A DNA stretch of 64,000 nucleotides from Flavobacterium sp. 90 (GTDB lineage: Bacteria; Bacteroidota; Bacteroidia; Flavobacteriales; Flavobacteriaceae). Position numbers and translations under genes: made by a program. The DNA lies in assembly GCF_004339525.1 (NCBI RefSeq), contig NZ_SMGE01000001.1, positions 372,001 to 436,000 of the forward strand, written 5' to 3'. Below are positions 61,473-64,000 of the stretch, in pieces (position 1 is the stretch's first letter; each line of letters opens with the position of its first letter). The notes beneath the pieces were generated by a model that was given only the letters and a program-made list of their open reading frames with translations, was not told the DNA's origin and did not search any database.

Positions 61473-62660
61473 ATGAAAAAATTTACTTTACTGTTTTGTA
61501 TATTATTTTTAATACTCTCGTCATGTGGCGTAAAAACCACGCAATCTTTAATAAGCGACGGAAATTACGACGCTGCAATTGATCGTGCTGTCGAAGCTTT
61601 AAGAACCAAAAAAGATTCTAAAGGGAAACAAGATTATGTGTATTTGCTGGAAGAAGCTTTTGCGAAAGCCAAAGACAGGGATTTGCGTGATCTTGATTTG
61701 ATGACAAAAGAAGCAAACGTGGCAAATGCTGAACGTATTTATAACACGTATATGCAATTGAATAATCGTCAGGAAAAAATAAGACCTTTATTGCCGTTGC
61801 AATTATTGAAACAAGGCAGAAACGCTTCTTTTCCGTTTGACAATTACTCAAATGAAATTGTAAACAGCAAAAATGCTTTGTCTAAATATTTGTATGAGAA
61901 TGCTTCGGCACTTTTAAAATCAAAAAACAAACTGGATTTTAGAAAAGCTTATGATGATTTTTTCTATCTGGAAAGTATAAATCCTGGTTATAAGAATGCC
62001 AAAAAATTGATGGACGATGCGCAGTTTAAAGGAACTGATTTTGTGGATATTTATGCTACAAATGTCACTAATATGGTGATTCCAAAGCAGCTTCAGGATG
62101 ATTTATTGGACATCAAAACTTACGGATTAAACGATAAATGGACCGTTTATCATAGCGCAAGACAAAAAAATATTACTTATGACTATAGTTTGATCGTAAA
62201 CTTTGTACAGATAAATATTTCGCCTGAGCAAATAAAAGAGAAAGAATTCATCAAGGAAAGAGAAGTAAAAGATGGTGTAAGAACACTTTTGGACAGTCGC
62301 GGAAGACCCGTAAAAGATAGTTTGGGCAAGGAAATAAAAGTTGATAATTATAGAATGCTTCGTGCAAATATATATGAATTCAGACAATTTAAATCTTGTC
62401 AGGTAACGGCAAAAGTAGATTATGTTGACTTAAAAACGAATCAATTAATGCAATCATTCCCGCTTACGAGCGAGTTTATTTTTGAGAATATTTATTCGAC
62501 TTACAAAGGAGACAGAAATGCTTGTGAGGATAATTATATGAATTATTTTAATAAACGCGCTGTGCCATTTCCTAACAATGAACAAATGGTTTTTGATACC
62601 GGCGAAGATCTAAAAGCCCGACTCAAAGATATTATTGTCAAGAATAGAATTAGGGGATAA
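61473..62660 (+). CDS. lipoprotein with TPR-like N-terminus
   Basis: 395 residues from MKKFTLLFCILFLILSSCGVKT; the ATG at 61461 is 4 codons upstream. Lipobox LSSC. The mature N-terminal part is helical with NYDAAIDRAVEALRTKKDSK and a second EEAFAKAKDRDLRDLDLMTK pair, TPR-like. The C-terminal half is beta-rich (YDYSLIVNFVQINISPEQIK, VTAKVDYVDLKTNQLMQSF). Family unknown; an outer-membrane or periplasmic assembly role is possible. Confidence 0.75.
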   Translation: MKKFTLLFCILFLILSSCGVKTTQSLISDGNYDAAIDRAVEALRTKKDSKGKQDYVYLLEEAFAKAKDRDLRDLDLMTKEANVANAERIYNTYMQLNNRQEKIRPLLPLQLLKQGRNASFPFDNYSNEIVNSKNALSKYLYENASALLKSKNKLDFRKAYDDFFYLESINPGYKNAKKLMDDAQFKGTDFVDIYATNVTNMVIPKQLQDDLLDIKTYGLNDKWTVYHSARQKNITYDYSLIVNFVQINISPEQIKEKEFIKEREVKDGVRTLLDSRGRPVKDSLGKEIKVDNYRMLRANIYEFRQFKSCQVTAKVDYVDLKTNQLMQSFPLTSEFIFENIYSTYKGDRNACEDNYMNYFNKRAVPFPNNEQMVFDTGEDLKARLKDIIVKNRIRG

Positions 62661-62676
62661 ATTAAAACTTCAAAAA

Positions 62677-63075
62677 ATGACTGAAGAATTCGACAGAACA
62701 ATTCCGGTAGGAGCCGTAAATTATTTTCGTAATTGTATCGTTAGTGGCGATTTGCAAGGAACTTTAAGCTGTTTTGACAAAGAAGCTGTCTATATTGATC
62801 GCGACGGAACAGAAATTAAAGGTCTGGATAATATCGAAAAAGCAATGCAACATCTATGCAATTGGAAACCTGAAATAAAAGGCAGCAAACATAGAGCTAC
62901 AATTGTTGGCGATCTTGCAATTTGGGTTGACAACTGGTCGATGAAAGCAAAAATGCCAGACGGAAACCCAATTGAGATGAAGGGTGCAACGAGTTGTTTG
63001 ATGAAACAAAACGAGAAAGGAATTTGGTTATGGCTGGTGGATAATCCTTTTGCGGCAGAAATTTTCGAAAACTAA
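62677..63075 (+). CDS. SnoaL/NTF2-like protein
   Basis: 132 residues from the ATG at 62677. NTF2-like fold: AVNYFRNCIVSGDLQGTLSCF, DKEAVYIDRDGTEIKGLDNI, IWVDNWSMKAKMPDGNPIEMK and WLWLVDNPFAAEIF. Cytosolic. Often annotated as DUF4440 or SgcJ/EcaC-type; substrate unknown. A hairpin terminator follows its stop. Confidence 0.82.
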   Translation: MTEEFDRTIPVGAVNYFRNCIVSGDLQGTLSCFDKEAVYIDRDGTEIKGLDNIEKAMQHLCNWKPEIKGSKHRATIVGDLAIWVDNWSMKAKMPDGNPIEMKGATSCLMKQNEKGIWLWLVDNPFAAEIFEN

Positions 63076-63100
63076 CTATTCTACTTCAGATTAAGATATT

Positions 63101-63127
63101 AAAGACGCCTTGTGCGTCTTTTTTTAT
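63101..63127 (+). terminator. terminator after the NTF2-like gene
   Basis: AGACGC/GCGTCT stem with loop cttgt and a run of seven T. Confidence 0.8.
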
Positions 63128-63170
63128 GCAAAAACACAAAATCATAAAAAAAGAAAGGATCTACTGTATG

Positions 63171-63333
63171 GAGACGCACTGCTGTGCGCCTCTACGGTCA
63201 ATTGCTTCTTAAAAAATATATTTATCCATCTGGAATCCGTAGAGGCGCACAGCAGTGCGCCTCTACAATCAATTGGTATTTAAAAACATTTTATTTATAA
63301 TCTAAATTCGTAGAGGCGCACAGCAGTGCGTCT
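63171..63333. repeat. cluster of three GACGCACTGCTGTGCGCCTC repeats
   Basis: Copies at 63171-63196, 63239-63266 (gtagaggcgcacagcagtgc + gcctctac, a near-perfect palindrome) and 63310-63333. Two orientations occur. Together with the terminator and the ArsR operator they fill the 387-bp gap 63076-63462. Confidence 0.75.
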
Positions 63334-63398
63334 CGGCTATCAATCTCAAACCCTACCACGTCCAAAAACGAATTTCTAAAAAAAAATCAAAAAATACA

Positions 63399-63442
63399 TT
63401 GCGCAACCAAAAAGTTGCTTATATTTGCAACTGATTGGTTGC
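63399..63442 (+). promoter_or_regulatory. ArsR-type promoter/operator
   Basis: TTG (63399-63401), 18 nt, TATATTTG (63420-63427) before the ATG at 63463. The -7 box sits in the exact centre of a 40-bp dyad: gcaaccaa/ttggttgc outer arms and agttgc/gcaact inner arms share the centre 63422.5 (16 of 20 pairs). A strong autoregulatory operator candidate. Confidence 0.65.
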
Positions 63443-63462
63443 TAATTTAAAATAAATCAAAA

Positions 63463-63789
63463 ATGAAACGAGATATTTTTCAGGCTATTGCTGACCCAAC
63501 CCGCAGAGCAATTTTAGTATTGGTGGCTACAAACGCTTTGACACCAAATGCTATTGCAGAAAAATTTAATACAACGCGACAAGCCGTTTCTAAACACATC
63601 AAGATTCTCAATGAATGTGAATTATTAGATGAGAAAAAAATGGGTCGTGAAATCTACTATCAACTTAGAATTGACAAAATGAAAGAAGTTGACAAATGGC
63701 TGGAACAATTCAAGGAAATTTGGGAAAACCGTTTTACTCAACTTGATCAAGTATTAATGAATCTAAAATCTAAAGAAAATGAAATCTAA
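63463..63789 (+). CDS. ArsR-family winged-helix regulator
   Basis: 108 residues. Winged [43 protein letters not shown] (recognition helix), and [18 protein letters not shown] (wing). No Cys metal site is seen, so it is closer to the SdpR/PagR-type than to metal sensors. It is followed immediately, with an overlap of 11 nt, by a SRPBCC gene, the usual pairing in Bacteroidota. The dyad over its promoter suggests autorepression. Confidence 0.9.
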   Translation: MKRDIFQAIADPTRRAILVLVATNALTPNAIAEKFNTTRQAVSKHIKILNECELLDEKKMGREIYYQLRIDKMKEVDKWLEQFKEIWENRFTQLDQVLMNLKSKENEI

Positions 63790-64000
63790 TCTATTGATGA
63801 ATTTTACCGTGGACAAAGAAAACAGCACGGTAAACGTAAAACGTGAATTTAATGCATCTCTTGCAAATGTTTGGTCTGCCTGGACTGAAGCTGAAATACT
63901 GGATCAATGGTGGGCGCCATCGCCGTGGAAAGCCAGAACCAAAAGTATGGAATTTAAAGAAGGCGGACGTAGACTTTATGCAATGGTTGGTCCTCAAGGC
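63779..64000 (+). CDS. SRPBCC/AHSA1-like domain protein (partial)
   Basis: First 74 codons only; the gene runs off the right edge. [20 protein letters not shown] and [20 protein letters not shown] match the START-like AHSA1/Aha1-C fold, in which proteins bind small hydrophobic molecules. The ATG at 63779 overlaps the ArsR stop codon; an alternative ATG is at 63797. Co-transcribed with the ArsR-type gene. Confidence 0.85.
   Translation, partial: MKSNLLMNFTVDKENSTVNVKREFNASLANVWSAWTEAEILDQWWAPSPWKARTKSMEFKEGGRRLYAMVGPQG

Overview
The window reads as chromosomal DNA of a Flavobacterium-like member of the Bacteroidota. It is AT-rich. Promoters show the Bacteroidota -7 box TAnnTTTG, and Shine-Dalgarno sequences are mostly absent. 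There are many Sec lipoproteins, a TonB-dependent receptor paired with a DUF4249 lipoprotein, a type IX secretion C-terminal sorting domain, and a monomeric NADP isocitrate dehydrogenase. No rRNA, tRNA or CRISPR array was recognised.

Region 1 (1-11 kb) holds housekeeping and envelope genes: a cyclophilin cut by the window edge, an MFS exporter, cupin, sugar isomerase-like and FMN reductase genes, an archaemetzincin lipoprotein, trmD, an AraC/GyrI regulator, an agmatine deiminase-like lipoprotein and rplS. Inside it lies an IS200-type HUH tyrosine transposase beside an array of REP-like palindromes (4893-5604). Between rplS and an XRE regulator lies a 780-bp block of palindromic intergenic repeats.

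Region 2 (11-38 kb) is mostly core metabolism: icd, a TonB receptor/DUF4249/GyrI/DinB operon, thiamine pyrophosphokinase, rlmF, uvrB, an esterase/dipeptide epimerase/BioF-like operon, sucC, gltB-gltD (ammonia assimilation) and lysA. Gaps contain several families of inverted repeats.

Region 3 (38-41 kb) is mobile. It has an IS481-like element with 19-bp inverted ends, then a small GIY-YIG nuclease gene bracketed by inverted copies of a 38-bp repeat. A nuclease-less relative of that repeat pair occurs at 10.14-10.26 kb. A 51-codon gene with its own terminator follows, then an AlkB-like dioxygenase.

Region 4 (41-59 kb) is an accessory island of short, mostly unrecognised lipoproteins, small membrane proteins and cytosolic orphans, all on the + strand. 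Four gene families there exist as one intact gene plus one fragment of a relative, and in each case two unrelated genes (1.4-1.8 kb) lie between them. A recurrent imperfect hairpin lies just upstream of four of the orphan genes. Together these suggest that the island is remodelled by duplication and cassette-like insertion.

Region 5 (59-64 kb) returns to ordinary genes: PhzF, a MazG-like protein, a VOC protein, a large lipoprotein, an NTF2-like protein, and an ArsR-type regulator with a SRPBCC protein whose promoter sits at the centre of a 40-bp dyad.

The most unusual signals are the two nuclease-plus-palindrome systems (HUH transposase with REP array; GIY-YIG with inverted repeats), the repeated intact-gene/fragment pattern in the island, and XRE regulator genes whose -7 box lies only 4 nt from the start codon.
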